From positions 62,001 to 126,000 of the forward strand of contig JAIXYO010000033.1 in NCBI GenBank assembly GCA_027490215.1: a stretch of DNA of 64,000 nt. The letters are read 5' to 3'. Under the pieces are notes generated by a model that was not told the DNA's origin, did no database searches, and worked only from the letters and a program-made list of their open reading frames with translations. Every line of letters starts with the position of its first letter. The first letter of the stretch is position 1. Below, in pieces: positions 42,454 through 53,443 of the stretch. The position numbers and the translations under genes are program-made. This DNA comes from Rubrivivax sp. (lineage in GTDB: Bacteria > Pseudomonadota > Gammaproteobacteria > Burkholderiales > Burkholderiaceae_C).

Positions 42454-45400
42454 CTAGGCGGATGCCGCGTGGAGGCTCGCCGCAGACGCAGCACGCCGGG
42501 CTTGCCAGCGTTTGGCGCTCAGGCGGTCCATCAGCACGAACACCACCGGTGTGGTGTAAAGCGTCATCAACTGGCTCAGGATGAGCCCGCCGACGATCGC
42601 GATGCCGAGCGGCTGACGCAACTCGGCGCCATCACCGCTGCCGAGGGCCAGCGGAACGGCGCCGAAGATCGCGGCGACGGTCGTCATCAGGATCGGCCGC
42701 AACCGCAGGTTGGCGGCGCGGTAGATCGCCGCGCCTGCGCTGACCCGGCCTTCACGTTGCCGGACGATCGCAAAGTCGATCATCATGATCGCGTTCTTCT
42801 TCACGATACCGATCAGCAGGATCACCGCGATCAGCGCGATGATCGAAAAGTCCGTCTTGAAAAGCAGCAACGCGAGCAACGCACCGACACCCGCAGAAGG
42901 CAGCGTGGAGAGGATCGTCACGGGATGGATGAGGCTCTCGTACAGCATGCCCAGCACCAGGTAAATCGCCACGATGGCCGCCAGGATCAGCACCGGTTGC
43001 GAGGCCAGTGACTGCTGGAACGCATTGGCGGTGCCCTGGAAGCCGCCGCGTACCGACACCGGCACGCCAAGCTCGGCCATCGCGTTGCCGATGGCGGCCG
43101 TGGCGTCTGAGAGTGACACGCCCGGGGGCAGGTTGAAGCTGATCGTCGAGGCCGGTGAGCCGCTCTGGTGATTGACCGACAGCGGCGTGTTCGTGGTTTC
43201 GACGCGGGCGATGGCCGACAGTGGCACCTGCGCCCCCGAACTGCTGGTGAGATAGAACTGGTTCAGCGTCTCCGGACCCTGCAGGTATTGAGGGGCCAGC
43301 TCCATGACCACGCGGTACTGGTTGAGCTCGTTGTAGATCACCCCGACCTGACGCTGACCGAAGGCGTTGTTCAGCGCGCTGTCCAGATTGCTCACCGTGA
43401 CACCCAGCCGCGCGGCGGCGTCACGGTCGATCACCAGCGAGGTCTGCAGACCCTTGTCCTGCTGATCGGTGTTGATGTCGGTCAACTCGGGCAGTTGCGA
43501 GAGCGCGTTGCGCACCCGGGGCTCCCAGGTGCGCAGCGTCTCCACATCGTCCGCCTGCAAGGTGTACTGGTACTGCGCGCTCGACTGGCGCCCCCCGATG
43601 CGGATGTCCTGCACTGGCGCGAAGAAGAGGTTGGCGCCCGGCTCGTGGCTGAGCTTCTCGCGCAGGCGGGCCACCACCGCATCGGCAGACACCTTGCGTT
43701 CGGCGAGCGGCTTGAGGGTGATGTTGAAGTTGGCCGAATTGCTCTGACCACCCCCCGTCGAACCGGTGACGTGGGCCACCGCCGGGTCGGCTTGCACGAT
43801 CGCCATGAACTTGTCCACCCGGGCCTGCATGATCTGGAACGAACTGCCCTGATCGGCCTGAACGCCGCCGACGAGTGCGCCGGTGTCCTGCTGCGGGAAG
43901 AAGGTCTTGGGGATCGTGGTGTAGAGGTGAACATTGAGCGCCACCACGCCCGCGAGCGCCAGGATGGCCACCGGCTGGTGGCGCAACGCCCAGACCAGCG
44001 AGCGCCGATAGCCGCGCAACAGGGCTTGGCTGGCGCGTGCAAGCAGCCTTCCGATGCGGCCAGGTGATTGCCGTTGGGCGCGGGGTTGGAGCAGCCGTGC
44101 GGCCATCATCGGGGTGGTCGTCAGCGACACCAGCATCGACACCAGGATGGAGGCCGACAGCACGACGGCGAACTCCCGGAACAACCTCCCGACGATGCCG
44201 CCCATCAACAGCAGCGGGATGAACACCGCGATCAGGCTCAGTGAGATGGACACCACCGTGAAGCCGATCTCGCGCGCACCCTTGAGCGCCGCTTCACGAG
44301 GCGCCATGCCCTGCTCGATGTGGCGCGTGATGTTCTCCAGCACGACGATGGCATCGTCGACAACGAAACCCGTGGCCACCGTCAGGGCCATGGCAGACAG
44401 GTTGTTCAGGCTGTAGCCGCACAGGTACATCACACCGAAGGTGCCCAGCAGCGACACCGGCACCGCGACCGCCGGGATCACGGTGGCGCGCCAGCTTCTC
44501 AGGAACAGCAGCACGACCAGGATGACCAGCCCGATCGAGATCGCCATCGCCCGCTCGACCTCCGCAATCGATGCCCGGATCGTCGGCGTTCGATCACTGA
44601 TCACCTGCAGGTCGATCGCGCCCGGAATCGACGCCTGCATGCGCGGCAGGATGTCGCGCACACGCTGCACCGTCTCGATGATGTTGGCGCCGGGCTCCTT
44701 CAGCACGAACAGCACCACCGCCGGCTTGCCATTGGCCAGACCGTAGTTGCGCACGTCCTGCACCGAGTCGACCACACGCGCCACGTCACGCAGCCGCACC
44801 GCAGCGCCGTCGCGGTAGGTCACCAGCACCGGCGCGTAATCAGCCGCAGTCAAGGCCTGGTCGTTGGCGCCGATCTGCCAATGGTGATCGCCGTCTTCCA
44901 CCGACCCCTTCGGCCGGTTGACATTGGTGGCCGTGAGCGCCACGCGCACCTTGTCGAGCGAGATGCCCTTCGCCGCCAGCTTGTCCGGATCCAGTTCCAC
45001 ACGCACCGCCGGCAAGGCGCCGCCCCCCACGTTGACCTGGCCCACGCCCTGCACCTGCGACAGGCGCTGCGCCAGCACGGTGGAGGCCGCGTCGTACATC
45101 TGGCCGCGCGTCAGGGTGTCGGAAGTGAGCGCGATGATCATGATCGGCGCGGCTGCCGGGTTCACCTTGCGATAGGTCGGGTTCCTCGGCATGCCTGTGG
45201 GCAAGAGCGTTCTCGCCGCGTTGATGGCCGCCTGCACGTCGCGGGCGGCGCCGTCGATGTCACGGTCGAGGTCGAACTGCAAGGTGATGTTGGTCGAGCC
45301 CAGCGACGAGCGCGATGTGATTTCGTTGACACCGGCAATCGTGCCCAGTGCGCGCTCCAGCGGCGTGGAAACGGTCGCCGCCATCGTGTCGGGGCTCGCA

Positions 45401-45558
45401 CCAGGCAAGGACGCGCTGACTGAAATGGTCGGGAAGTCGACCTGGGGCAAGGGCGCAATCGGCAGCAGCTGGAAGCCGAGCAGACCTGCCAGCGCGATGC
45501 CGAGCGTGATCAGCGTGGTGGCCACCGGCCGGTGGATGAAGGGCGCGGAGATGCTCAT
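42454..45558 (-). CDS. mdtC: RND multidrug efflux permease, MdtC/MuxC-like
   Basis: This 1034-residue inner-membrane RND transporter is the second of two permeases. It starts [20 protein letters not shown], has the conserved [19 protein letters not shown] and [18 protein letters not shown] segments, and in the fourth helix [19 protein letters not shown] with the proton-relay Asp pair. The C-terminal half repeats the pattern with [14 protein letters not shown]. In E. coli MdtBC the two permeases form a mixed trimer (one MdtC per two MdtB). The start overlaps the upstream permease stop by 4 bp (ATGA). The mdt symbol is by similarity; Mux of Pseudomonas is equally close. Confidence 0.92.
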   Translation of the reverse strand: MSISAPFIHRPVATTLITLGIALAGLLGFQLLPIAPLPQVDFPTISVSASLPGASPDTMAATVSTPLERALGTIAGVNEITSRSSLGSTNITLQFDLDRDIDGAARDVQAAINAARTLLPTGMPRNPTYRKVNPAAAPIMIIALTSDTLTRGQMYDAASTVLAQRLSQVQGVGQVNVGGGALPAVRVELDPDKLAAKGISLDKVRVALTATNVNRPKGSVEDGDHHWQIGANDQALTAADYAPVLVTYRDGAAVRLRDVARVVDSVQDVRNYGLANGKPAVVLFVLKEPGANIIETVQRVRDILPRMQASIPGAIDLQVISDRTPTIRASIAEVERAMAISIGLVILVVLLFLRSWRATVIPAVAVPVSLLGTFGVMYLCGYSLNNLSAMALTVATGFVVDDAIVVLENITRHIEQGMAPREAALKGAREIGFTVVSISLSLIAVFIPLLLMGGIVGRLFREFAVVLSASILVSMLVSLTTTPMMAARLLQPRAQRQSPGRIGRLLARASQALLRGYRRSLVWALRHQPVAILALAGVVALNVHLYTTIPKTFFPQQDTGALVGGVQADQGSSFQIMQARVDKFMAIVQADPAVAHVTGSTGGGQSNSANFNITLKPLAERKVSADAVVARLREKLSHEPGANLFFAPVQDIRIGGRQSSAQYQYTLQADDVETLRTWEPRVRNALSQLPELTDINTDQQDKGLQTSLVIDRDAAARLGVTVSNLDSALNNAFGQRQVGVIYNELNQYRVVMELAPQYLQGPETLNQFYLTSSSGAQVPLSAIARVETTNTPLSVNHQSGSPASTISFNLPPGVSLSDATAAIGNAMAELGVPVSVRGGFQGTANAFQQSLASQPVLILAAIVAIYLVLGMLYESLIHPVTILSTLPSAGVGALLALLLFKTDFSIIALIAVILLIGIVKKNAIMMIDFAIVRQREGRVSAGAAIYRAANLRLRPILMTTVAAIFGAVPLALGSGDGAELRQPLGIAIVGGLILSQLMTLYTTPVVFVLMDRLSAKRWQARRAASAASLHAASA

Positions 45559-48500
45559 GTGGCAGCGGCGCGGCCGGTTTGCCAGGCCTTGAGTCGCTGC
45601 GCCTGGCGGGCGAAGCCGAGGTAGATCACTGGCGTGGTGAACAGCGTCAGCAACTGGCTGACGATCAGCCCGCCGACCATCGTCACGCCCAGCGGGTGGC
45701 GCAGTTCGTGGCCGGCACCGGTGCCCAGCATCAGCGGCAGCGCTCCGAGCAGCGCGGCCATCGTCGTCATCAGGATCGGCCTGAAGCGCAACAGGCAGGC
45801 CTTGTAGATGGCCTCACGCGGCGCCAGGCCCTCCTCGCGCTCGGCATAGAGCGCGAAGTCGATCATCATGATCGCGTTCTTCTTGACGATGCCGATCAGG
45901 AGCACGATGCCGATGATGCCGACCACGCCCAGGTCCTGGCGCGCCACGAGCAGGGCCAGCAGGGCCCCGAGGCCCGCCGACGGCAGCGTGGAGAGGATGG
46001 TGATCGGGTGGATGTAGCTCTCATAGAGCACGCCGAGCACGATGTACATCGTGACCACTGCCGCCAGGATGAGCAGCAGCGTACTGCTCAACGAGGCGCG
46101 GAATGCCTCCGCCGCGCCCTGGAAGCTGGTTTCGACGCTCAGCGGCAGGTCGAGGCTGGCTTCCTCAGCCTTGATCGCGTCAACCGCATCACCGAGCGAG
46201 GCGCCAGGCGCCAGGTTGAATGACACCGTGGCCGATGGAAACTGCGCGACATGGTTGATCGCCAGCGCTGCCGGCCGCTCCAGAACCTGCGCCACCGACG
46301 ACAACGGAATCTGCGCCTGTGTCGTGGTGCCACTCGCGTTGGTGGTGGTGCCTGGCACGTACAGATCAGCGATGGCCGTGGGGCCACGCCCCAGACCTGG
46401 TGCGGCCTCCAGCACCACACGGTACTGGCTGGTCTGCGTGTAGATGGTCGACACGAGGCGTTGGCCGAATGCGTTGTACAGGGCCGTGTCGATGGCCGCG
46501 ACGGTGACGCCGAGCCGGCCTGCCGCTTCGCGGTCGATCTGCACGTAAGCCTGCTGGCCTTGTTCCTGCAGATCGCTCGCGACGTCTACCAGTTCCGGCC
46601 GCAGGCGCAGGCGCTCAAGCAACAGGCGGGTGCTGGTCGCCAATTCCTTCGAGTCGGGGGAACTGAGCAGGAACTGATATTGCGTCTTGGAGACCCGGTC
46701 CTCGATGGTCAGGTCCTGCACCGGCTGCATGTAGGCGGTGATCCCTGGCACACGGGAGGTCGTCTCGGCCAGGCGGCGGATCACCTCTGAAGCCGATGCC
46801 TCGCGCTGGGCGAACGGCTTCAGGGTGATCTGCATGCGCCCGGTATTCAAGGTGGCATTGGCGCCGTCCACGCCGATGAAGGAGGAGAGATGGTCCACGT
46901 CGGGGTCTTTCAGGATCGCATCGGCGAGCGCCTGCTGGCGCGTCGCCATGGCGCCGAACGAGGTCGTCTGTGTCGCCTCGGTGATGACCTGGATCAGACC
47001 GGTGTCCTGCACCGGAAAGAACCCCTTGGGCACGACCACGTAGAGCAGCCCGGTCAGCCCCAGTGTCAGCGCGAAGACACCCAGCGTGCTGCGTGGGCGG
47101 TCGAGCACCCAGGTCAGCGAACGGCCATAAGCGGCCACGAGTGCATCGAAGCGGCGCGCGAGCCCCTCGCTGAATCGACCATGGCTGCGCTCGCACTCGG
47201 GGCGCAACAGCCGCGCACTCATCATCGGGGTAAGGGTCAACGAGACGACAGCCGAGATCAGGATGGCCACGGCCAGCGTGATGGCGAACTCGTGGAACAG
47301 ACGCCCCACCACATCGCCCATGAACAGCAGCGGGATCAGCACCGCCAGCAGTGACACCGTCAACGAAATGATGGTGAAACCAATCTGCTGGCTGCCCTTC
47401 AATGCGGCCTGCATCGGCGAGTCGCCTTCTTCGATGAAGCGCGCGATGTTCTCGATCATCACGATCGCGTCGTCGACAACGAAGCCGGTGGAGATCACCA
47501 ACGCCATCAGGGTCAGGTTGTTGATCGAGAACCCGGCGAGATAGATGACGCCGAAGGTGCCCAGCAGGCTCAGCGGCACGGCCACGCTCGGGATCACCGT
47601 GGCACTGGCGCTGCGCAGGAAGAGGAAGATCACCATCACCACCAGCGCGACCGCCAGCAGAAGCTCGAACTGGGTGTCATCCACCGCCTCGCGGATGGTG
47701 ATGGTGCGGTCGGCGATGACCTGCACATCAACAGACGCTGGCAGCGACGCCTGCAGCTTGGGCAGCAGGGCGCGGACGCGGTCGACGGTCTCGATCACGT
47801 TGGCGCCTGGCTGGCGTTGCACGTTGAGGATCACGCCCGGCGTGCGTCCCGACCATGCCGCCAGGCGCACGTTCTCGGCGTCGTCGACGACCTGGGTCAC
47901 ATCCTTCAGGCGCACGGGGTTGCCGTTCTTCCAGGCAATGATCAGGTCCTGGTATTCGGCGGCCGACTTCAGCTGGTCGTTGGCATCGATGGTCGAAGCC
48001 CGTTGCGCGCCGTCAAAACTGCCCTTGGCCTGGTTGACGTTGGCCGCGACGATCGCCGTGCGCACGTCCTCGAGCGACAGGCCCAGAGACGCCATGGCAT
48101 GCGCATTCCCCTTGATGCGCACCGCCGGCCGCTGGCCCCCGGCGAGGCTGACCAGCCCGACACCCTCTACTTGCGAGAGCTTGGGCGCCAGGCGGTTCTC
48201 CGCCAGATCGTGCAGCTTGATCACCGGCAGCGACGGCGAGGTCACCGCGATGGTCAGCACCGGCGCATCGGCCGGATTGACCTTGCTGTAGATCGGCGGC
48301 ATCGGTAGATCGCCGGGCAGCAGGTTGGCGCCGGCGTTGATCGCCGCCTGCACTTCCTGCTCGGCGACGTCGAGCGGCAGGCCCAGCGAGAAGCGCAGCG
48401 TGATCACCGAGGCTCCGCCCGAGCTGCTGCTGGTCATCTGGTTCAGCCCCGGCATCTGCCCGAACTGCCGCTCCAGCGGCGCGGTCACCGAGGTGGACAT

Positions 48501-48674
48501 CACGTCCGGGCTGGCCCCCGGGTACAGCGTGGTGACCTGGATCGTCGGGTAGTCCACCTCCGGCAGTGCCGACAGCGGCATCAGCCGATAGGCCAGCAGG
48601 CCAGACAGCAAGATCGCCAGCATCAACAGTGACGTGGCGACCGGTCGCTCGATGAAGATGCGTGACGGATTCAT
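45555..48674 (-). CDS. mdtB: RND multidrug efflux permease, MdtB/MuxB-like
   Basis: This 1039-residue inner-membrane RND transporter begins [20 protein letters not shown], the usual MdtB start. FPTIQV-type [19 protein letters not shown] is followed by the helix 4 motif [21 protein letters not shown] with the Asp pair for proton translocation, and later [22 protein letters not shown]. It is about 10 bp downstream of the adaptor gene. The ATG at 48674 is preferred over an open extension of 26 codons that lies inside the adaptor gene's end. Confidence 0.93.
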   Translation of the reverse strand: MNPSRIFIERPVATSLLMLAILLSGLLAYRLMPLSALPEVDYPTIQVTTLYPGASPDVMSTSVTAPLERQFGQMPGLNQMTSSSSGGASVITLRFSLGLPLDVAEQEVQAAINAGANLLPGDLPMPPIYSKVNPADAPVLTIAVTSPSLPVIKLHDLAENRLAPKLSQVEGVGLVSLAGGQRPAVRIKGNAHAMASLGLSLEDVRTAIVAANVNQAKGSFDGAQRASTIDANDQLKSAAEYQDLIIAWKNGNPVRLKDVTQVVDDAENVRLAAWSGRTPGVILNVQRQPGANVIETVDRVRALLPKLQASLPASVDVQVIADRTITIREAVDDTQFELLLAVALVVMVIFLFLRSASATVIPSVAVPLSLLGTFGVIYLAGFSINNLTLMALVISTGFVVDDAIVMIENIARFIEEGDSPMQAALKGSQQIGFTIISLTVSLLAVLIPLLFMGDVVGRLFHEFAITLAVAILISAVVSLTLTPMMSARLLRPECERSHGRFSEGLARRFDALVAAYGRSLTWVLDRPRSTLGVFALTLGLTGLLYVVVPKGFFPVQDTGLIQVITEATQTTSFGAMATRQQALADAILKDPDVDHLSSFIGVDGANATLNTGRMQITLKPFAQREASASEVIRRLAETTSRVPGITAYMQPVQDLTIEDRVSKTQYQFLLSSPDSKELATSTRLLLERLRLRPELVDVASDLQEQGQQAYVQIDREAAGRLGVTVAAIDTALYNAFGQRLVSTIYTQTSQYRVVLEAAPGLGRGPTAIADLYVPGTTTNASGTTTQAQIPLSSVAQVLERPAALAINHVAQFPSATVSFNLAPGASLGDAVDAIKAEEASLDLPLSVETSFQGAAEAFRASLSSTLLLILAAVVTMYIVLGVLYESYIHPITILSTLPSAGLGALLALLVARQDLGVVGIIGIVLLIGIVKKNAIMMIDFALYAEREEGLAPREAIYKACLLRFRPILMTTMAALLGALPLMLGTGAGHELRHPLGVTMVGGLIVSQLLTLFTTPVIYLGFARQAQRLKAWQTGRAAAT

Positions 48675-48684
48675 GGCTCGTCGC

Positions 48685-50154
48685 TCAGCGACCCGGCGTG
48701 CTGTCGCGCGTCTCTTGCTGCGCGCGGAACCAGTCCCGTCGTTCCTCCACACTCATGGCCTTGAGCTTCTCGGCCTGCTCGGGCGACAGCCGGTCCATCC
48801 AGCGCGGGCGCTCGCTGGCGCTGGCCGCTTCCGCTGAAGCATCGGGTCCACGGCGCTGGCGGCTGCCGCCTGCCGGCGCATTCGCGCCCGCGCGCTGCTT
48901 CGGGTCGGCAGGAATCAACTCGACCTTGGCGCCTTCGCGCAAGCGGTCAGTGCCGTCGATCACCACCTTCTCGTCGGGCCTCAGTGGGCCCTCTACGGCC
49001 ATCCACCCCTCATCGACCGCACCCGGCGTCACGACACGGGCGCTGACGGTGTTGTCGGCGTTGACGATGTACACATAGAAGCCCTGTGCACCCCGCAGCA
49101 CGGCCGCCTGAGGCACGGCGATGGCGTCGTTCAGCACGTTGAGCTGCAGCGTCACGCTGACCGCCTGATTGGGAAACAAGGCCTCATCACGGTTCGCAAA
49201 CACCGCCTTGACCTTGATCGTGTCGGTGCTGGGATCGATGGCGTTGTCGATGGTGTCCACGCGCCCGACCGCCAACTGCCGCTTGCCACCTCGCTCCCAG
49301 GCTTCGACCGGAATTGAAGCCCCAGCCCGCAGGCGTGCCGTGATCAGCGGCACATGGGCGGCCGGCACGGCGAAAAGCAGCGAGATCGGTTGGGTCTGGG
49401 TAATGCTGACGATGCCGTTGGCGTCACCTGGCTGGACCACATTGCCCAGGTCGACCTGCTTCAGACCCACGCGCCCTGAAATCGGCGCCGTGACGCGGGT
49501 GTAGGACAGTTGGACGCGCGCACTGTCGACCGCGCCCTGATCGGCCTTCACCGTGCCCTCCAATTGACGCACCAGCGCTTCCTGCGTATCAAGTTGCTGC
49601 TTCGGGATGGCATCCTTGGCCAGCAAGCCGCGGTAGCGATCCAGGTCGATGAGGGCGTTGTCCAGCTGAGCCTTGTCCCGCGCCAAGGTGCCCTCGGCCT
49701 GGCTCAACGCGGCCTGAAGAGCCCGCGGGTCGATCTGCGCCAGCGATTGCCCGGCACGGACCTGCTGTCCCTCCTTGAAACTCAGCCTCTGGAGAACCCC
49801 ACTGACCTGCGCATGCACGACCGCGGTGTTCAGCGCAGTGATGCTGCCAATGGCGTTGACACTGACACGGATGTCCTGCCGGCGCACTGACTGCACCGAC
49901 ACCGGCTGAACCGCATTGGCGCCCGCAAAGCGCCGTCCCCCCGTCCCCGGCAGGGCCTCTGCGCGGCCGGACGCTGGCGTAGCGTCAGCGACGGTTGAAT
50001 CAGCCGGCCGAGCCTGCCACCACCAGATCGCGCCGCCGCCCAGGACGAGCAATCCGAACAACCAGGGTGTCGCGCGGCGGAACAGCTCTCGACCTGTCGA
50101 AGACGCCCTGTGCGGGGGCTGAGGGCTGTCTTTTCTCTCCGTGCTGTTGTTCAT
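48685..50154 (-). CDS. mdtA: RND efflux periplasmic adaptor, MdtA/MuxA-like
   Basis: This 489-residue membrane-fusion protein has one N-terminal helix ([19 protein letters not shown]). The lipoyl half-motifs are [24 protein letters not shown] (in parts) and [20 protein letters not shown], on either side of a coiled-coil hairpin ([20 protein letters not shown] to [20 protein letters not shown]). Beta-barrel and membrane-proximal domains follow. The last ~65 residues are an unusual tail: a Gly/Ala/Arg-rich linker and then [20 protein letters not shown], a charged helix. It heads the operon. A TAGACT hexamer on the minus strand lies upstream around 50190-50195. Confidence 0.93.
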   Translation of the reverse strand: MNNSTERKDSPQPPHRASSTGRELFRRATPWLFGLLVLGGGAIWWWQARPADSTVADATPASGRAEALPGTGGRRFAGANAVQPVSVQSVRRQDIRVSVNAIGSITALNTAVVHAQVSGVLQRLSFKEGQQVRAGQSLAQIDPRALQAALSQAEGTLARDKAQLDNALIDLDRYRGLLAKDAIPKQQLDTQEALVRQLEGTVKADQGAVDSARVQLSYTRVTAPISGRVGLKQVDLGNVVQPGDANGIVSITQTQPISLLFAVPAAHVPLITARLRAGASIPVEAWERGGKRQLAVGRVDTIDNAIDPSTDTIKVKAVFANRDEALFPNQAVSVTLQLNVLNDAIAVPQAAVLRGAQGFYVYIVNADNTVSARVVTPGAVDEGWMAVEGPLRPDEKVVIDGTDRLREGAKVELIPADPKQRAGANAPAGGSRQRRGPDASAEAASASERPRWMDRLSPEQAEKLKAMSVEERRDWFRAQQETRDSTPGR

Positions 50155-50558
50155 CGAACCCCGGTGGCGTTTGTGCTGCTGCGTACCGTCAGTCTAGGTC
50201 GAAGCCCTGATGGTTCCCGCACGAGGGAACGCGGGCGTCTGTACCGACTCGGGCGGTTGCTGTGGCGTTGCGCCGGAATGCTGTCCTGAGAGTGTTGCTG
50301 CTGTGTTTCCGCCTCGCCAGCGGAGAACTGAGCCGGAAAAGAACTGGCAATCGGGTGAGCCGCTCCGGCAGCGCCATTCAAGTCGGCAAACGCATCGCCG
50401 ATACGCCATCGAAGCCGGCTCCAGAGGCGCAGCACATGTCAGCCCCCCGATCGACCCCGTAGCGCAGGATGGATATGTGCATTGCTGAAGCGTTCATCCA
50501 CACTCACGTATCTCTGCGGCCGCCAGTTGCGGTGGCCGACTCACCGCAGACGCTCACC
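50155..50558. other. 404-bp non-coding region between divergent transcripts
   Basis: This region separates the efflux operon (-) from the secreted-protein gene (+). It holds a 6-bp inverted repeat, GTTCCC at 50213-50218 against GGGAAC at 50225-50230, and a TAGACT hexamer on the minus strand upstream of the adaptor gene. I see no supported gene, and no TetR, MarR or two-component regulator gene is next to the pump. Confidence 0.5.
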
Positions 50559-51269
50559 ATGGTTCGACTTTCCTCCACACCCGCGAACGTCATCGCTCGT
50601 CGGCTTGTCGCCCTGTCGTTCGGCATCGTGGCAGGGCTGATGCTGATCGGCTTGCAAGTTGATAGCGCAGGCGCAGCACAGCCCACACTCCCTGCCGCAG
50701 ATCTCATCGTGCAGATCCGCATGGTCAGTGATTCCGAGCTGGCGGCAGATGCGGCGACAAGCGATGCCACGGCATCTGCGGCAAAGCAGGGCTTGAGCGT
50801 CAGCAACTCGGCCGATGAATCGGCCTCCGCGCGGACGCAGGAGATCCGCGTGCGCAACGGCGAATCTGCATCGATGTCGTGGTCACAAACGCTGCCGATC
50901 CAGTGGTTGCAGGCGGCGGAACTCCGCGGCGGGACGACCCGGGCAGGCGGCGGTGGCCTCGTCAACGGCCTGGTCTGGCTGCGCGCCGGCCACTCCTTGT
51001 CCGTGCAGCCGCGCTGGCCCGGTGGGCGCCAACCGGTGCGGTTGGACCTTCGACTCGAGATCGAACGCATCGGTGATCGGCGAGGCCAGGATGTACCGTC
51101 TTCGAGTCTGCAGACATCGGCTTCGACGCTTTCACTGTCCTTGGGTCAGTGGACCACCTTCGCCGCGACAGGCACTGCACAGCCGCCGCTCGACCCTGCC
51201 GTCTGGTCGACACAAGCCCTGCGCACGCGCAGCAGGCAACTGATGCAGGTGCGGGTGTTGCCCAACTGA
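50559..51269 (+). CDS. Secreted protein of unknown function, possibly a short secretin-like domain
   Basis: This 236-residue protein has a signal peptide (RRLVALSFGIVAGLMLIGLQ, cut near AGAAQ at ~residue 40). The mature part has a Ser/Ala-rich section, then TQEIRVRNGESASMSWSQTLP, a Gly-rich turn, VWLRAGHSLSVQPRWPGGRQPVRLDL and a final LSLSLGQWTTFAATG strand. The 'VRNG + PRWPGG + LGQW' order resembles the short proteins annotated in betaproteobacteria as type II/III secretion (secretin) family; I offer this from memory of the pattern and it is not certain. No pilus or secretion genes are adjacent. The ATG at 50559 was chosen to begin the signal peptide. Confidence 0.6.
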   Translation: MVRLSSTPANVIARRLVALSFGIVAGLMLIGLQVDSAGAAQPTLPAADLIVQIRMVSDSELAADAATSDATASAAKQGLSVSNSADESASARTQEIRVRNGESASMSWSQTLPIQWLQAAELRGGTTRAGGGGLVNGLVWLRAGHSLSVQPRWPGGRQPVRLDLRLEIERIGDRRGQDVPSSSLQTSASTLSLSLGQWTTFAATGTAQPPLDPAVWSTQALRTRSRQLMQVRVLPN

Positions 51270-51568
51270 AACCGTAGAGTTTGGCCGTCGATCACATGCC
51301 AGTGACGCCGCGGTGCGAAGTGCAGCGGTGATGAGGTGGGCAACGCCTCACCGTTCCAGCCGTATCAACAAGAGTCGCCCAGCAGGACCACCTTATGGCC
51401 TCGTTGCAGGCGATCTGGATCCTGCTCATCAGGCTGTCGGTACAGGAGGGCCCTGAGTGCAACAGGGGTTCACTCTAATATTCACCCTGGCTGCACACGA
51501 GTTAAGTTCCGCTTGCGGCTAGGAACCGCCACCGGGCTCGGTGGACTTGACTCGAACTTGGAGTGGCG
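51270..51568. other. 299-bp gap between the two orphan genes
   Basis: The gap contains a short AT-rich stretch, TCACTCTAATATTCACC near 51470, and a 5-bp inverted repeat, GTTCC at 51506-51510 against GGAAC at 51522-51526. A GGAG at 51560-51563 serves the downstream start. No gene is supported here. Confidence 0.4.
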
Positions 51569-52486
51569 ATGCACTTGGCTTTCTCAGCGTCACCGGTCAG
51601 CCGTATGCTCAAGCTCGGCCGGGCGTTCAGCTCGTGGACCTTGTCTTCGATGTTCGAGCGGCATACATCCGACCCCTCGCGAAGCCGTGATAACGACGGC
51701 AGCACGGACGACGAGTGCCGTCGCTCGATGCGCACCGTACTCGAATCACAGATCATTCCGCGTCTGGTGCAAGCACATCGCGTGGGCGAAGAGCGCGTGG
51801 GCGAAGAGCGCGCGGCCAATGACTCTGCGTCGCGGGCTTTCCTCGAGGAAATCACTGCATTCGCCGGCTTTTGCGCCCGCGGAGAACGCCAGAATGCGGC
51901 GCTGCTCATCGAGAGGCTTCAGACCGAGGGGCTGGACCAAGAGGGCATCTTCATCGAACTGATCACTCCTGCGGCCAGGTATCTGGGCGAGCAGTGGGAG
52001 GAAGATCAACTGGGATTTGCGGAAGTGACCGTCGGTCTCATGTTGATGCAGGAGGTGATCCACGGCATGGGGTACGAGTATCACGACGGCCCACAGCATG
52101 CCACCTGCGTGAAGCGCGTGATGCTGGCGTCTGCTCCTGGGTCTCAGCACGTGCTGGGATTGTCGATCGTGTCGGAAATGTTCCGAAAGGCGGGGTGGCA
52201 GGTGGTGCTGGAGGTTTCTCCCAGTCGCACCCAACTGTGTCATGCCGTCCAGAACGAATGGTTTGATCTGGTCGGTCTCTCGGTGGGACTCGACTCTCAA
52301 CTCGACACCCTGAGCAGCCTCGTCGACAGCCTGAGGGCGGCTTCGCGCAATCCCACGACGCCGGTGCTGCTCGGGGGCCCGGCGTTCTCGATGGGGGCCC
52401 ATCGGGCGGAAGCTTTCGGCGCGCAGGCGATTTGCGTCGACGCCAGGGAATGCGTGCCGATGGCGCTTGCTGCGCTGGCACCCTGA
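51569..52486 (+). CDS. Cobalamin-binding-domain protein, PpaA/AerR-like
   Basis: This 305-residue protein has a poorly conserved N-terminal ~100 residues, then a helical cap (ALLIERLQTEGLDQEGIFIE, LGEQWEEDQLGFAEVTVGL) and a Rossmann-like B12 domain with GSQHVLGLSIVSEMF (His194, the likely lower axial ligand), GLSVGLDSQ and LLGGPAF. This is the DxHxxG...SxL...GG pattern with the Asp replaced by Ser. The cap plus domain arrangement matches PpaA/AerR, cobalamin-dependent regulators of photosynthesis genes in purple bacteria, or related SCHIC-type sensors. There is no MerR-type DNA-binding domain. GGAG at 51560-51563 supports ATG 51569. A perfect 15-bp tandem duplication lies at 51781-51810 (VGEER twice). 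Confidence 0.75.
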   Translation: MHLAFSASPVSRMLKLGRAFSSWTLSSMFERHTSDPSRSRDNDGSTDDECRRSMRTVLESQIIPRLVQAHRVGEERVGEERAANDSASRAFLEEITAFAGFCARGERQNAALLIERLQTEGLDQEGIFIELITPAARYLGEQWEEDQLGFAEVTVGLMLMQEVIHGMGYEYHDGPQHATCVKRVMLASAPGSQHVLGLSIVSEMFRKAGWQVVLEVSPSRTQLCHAVQNEWFDLVGLSVGLDSQLDTLSSLVDSLRAASRNPTTPVLLGGPAFSMGAHRAEAFGAQAICVDARECVPMALAALAP

Positions 52487-52702
52487 CCGCGAGCGAGGGC
52501 GCACGAATGAGTAGCCTTCGTTCAGAAGCATAGGGAGAAAGCGGCGCAAGGTGCGCGAGTCGATCAACGACAAGTGCCAGATTCGCGAGCGGGAAAATCT
52601 GTCTCCGCAAAGGGCTTGTGCGTGCGGATCACGGCGCATCTTCAGCCCGCGCATTGGTCGTGCCCGATGCCCAGCGGCGGACGGTTCCAGCAGGACGCAC
52701 AA

Positions 52703-52739
52703 AAGCAAAACGCCAACCCGGTGGGTTGGCGTTTTGCTT
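52703..52739. terminator. Strong bidirectional terminator between B12-domain gene and tRNA-fMet
   Basis: A 17-bp perfect stem (52703-52719 against 52723-52739, GGT loop) has GTTTTGCTT at its plus-strand end and on the minus strand is followed by GTTTTGCTTTTG. It lies between converging transcripts: the tRNA/alpha operon on the minus strand and the B12-domain gene on the plus strand. The 277 bp upstream (52487-52763) otherwise hold no recognised gene. Confidence 0.85.
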
Positions 52740-52763
52740 CGGCGTTGAACCGTTTAGACCTTT

Positions 52764-52840
<77 letters not shown>

Positions 52841-52905
52841 ACTGAGCCTATGACTATAACCGACCGCCCCACTCTGCGGTGAGATTCGGCGTGTCAATGT
52901 GTTTG

Positions 52906-53301
52906 TTATTCGGCCGACTCGGTGGCTTCGGTGACGGCCGTGTCGGGGCGATCAACGAGCTCCACAAACGCCATCGGTGCGTTGTCGCCGACGCGAAAGC
53001 CCATCTTCAGGATACGGGTGTAGCCGCCCGGACGCGCCTTGTAGCGTGGTCCCAGTTCGTTGAACAGCTTGGTGACGATGTCGCGGTCTCGCGTGCGGTC
53101 GAAAGCCAGGCGGCGGTTGGCGAGCGTTGGCTCCTTGGCGAGCGTGATCAGCGGCTCGACAACACGGCGCAGTTCCTTGGCCTTCGGCACGGTGGTCTTG
53201 ATGGCCTCGTGCTGCAGCAGTGAATTGCACATGTTGCGCAGCATCGCCAGGCGATGCGACGAGGTGCGATTAAGTTTGCGAAGTCCGTGACGGTGACGCA
53301 T
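52906..53301 (-). CDS. rplQ: 50S ribosomal protein L17
   Basis: This 131-residue large-subunit protein begins [20 protein letters not shown], the hallmark of L17, and has [20 protein letters not shown] after it. The C-terminal tail is longer and more acidic than in E. coli ([20 protein letters not shown]). It is the last protein gene of the alpha operon, 142 bp after rpoA; that gap contains a 6-bp stem (53333-53338 against 53351-53356) without a T run. The tRNA-fMet gene follows. Confidence 0.97.
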   Translation of the reverse strand: MRHRHGLRKLNRTSSHRLAMLRNMCNSLLQHEAIKTTVPKAKELRRVVEPLITLAKEPTLANRRLAFDRTRDRDIVTKLFNELGPRYKARPGGYTRILKMGFRVGDNAPMAFVELVDRPDTAVTEATESAE

Positions 53302-53443
53302 GTTGAATGTCCTTTTTTGACTGACTTATGAACCCCAGCCGTATCAGGTACTGGGGGTGGTGATCAAACGCGAGCACCTGAAGGCGCACGCGCTTGTCAT
53401 CTCGGAAGGCGGCCTTCAGACCGTCTTCCGTGTTGGCAAAGCG

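Noticed and set aside
53333..53356. 6-bp hairpin between rpoA and rplQ
   Set aside because: There is no T run after it and the loop is long. It is not convincing as a terminator or attenuator.
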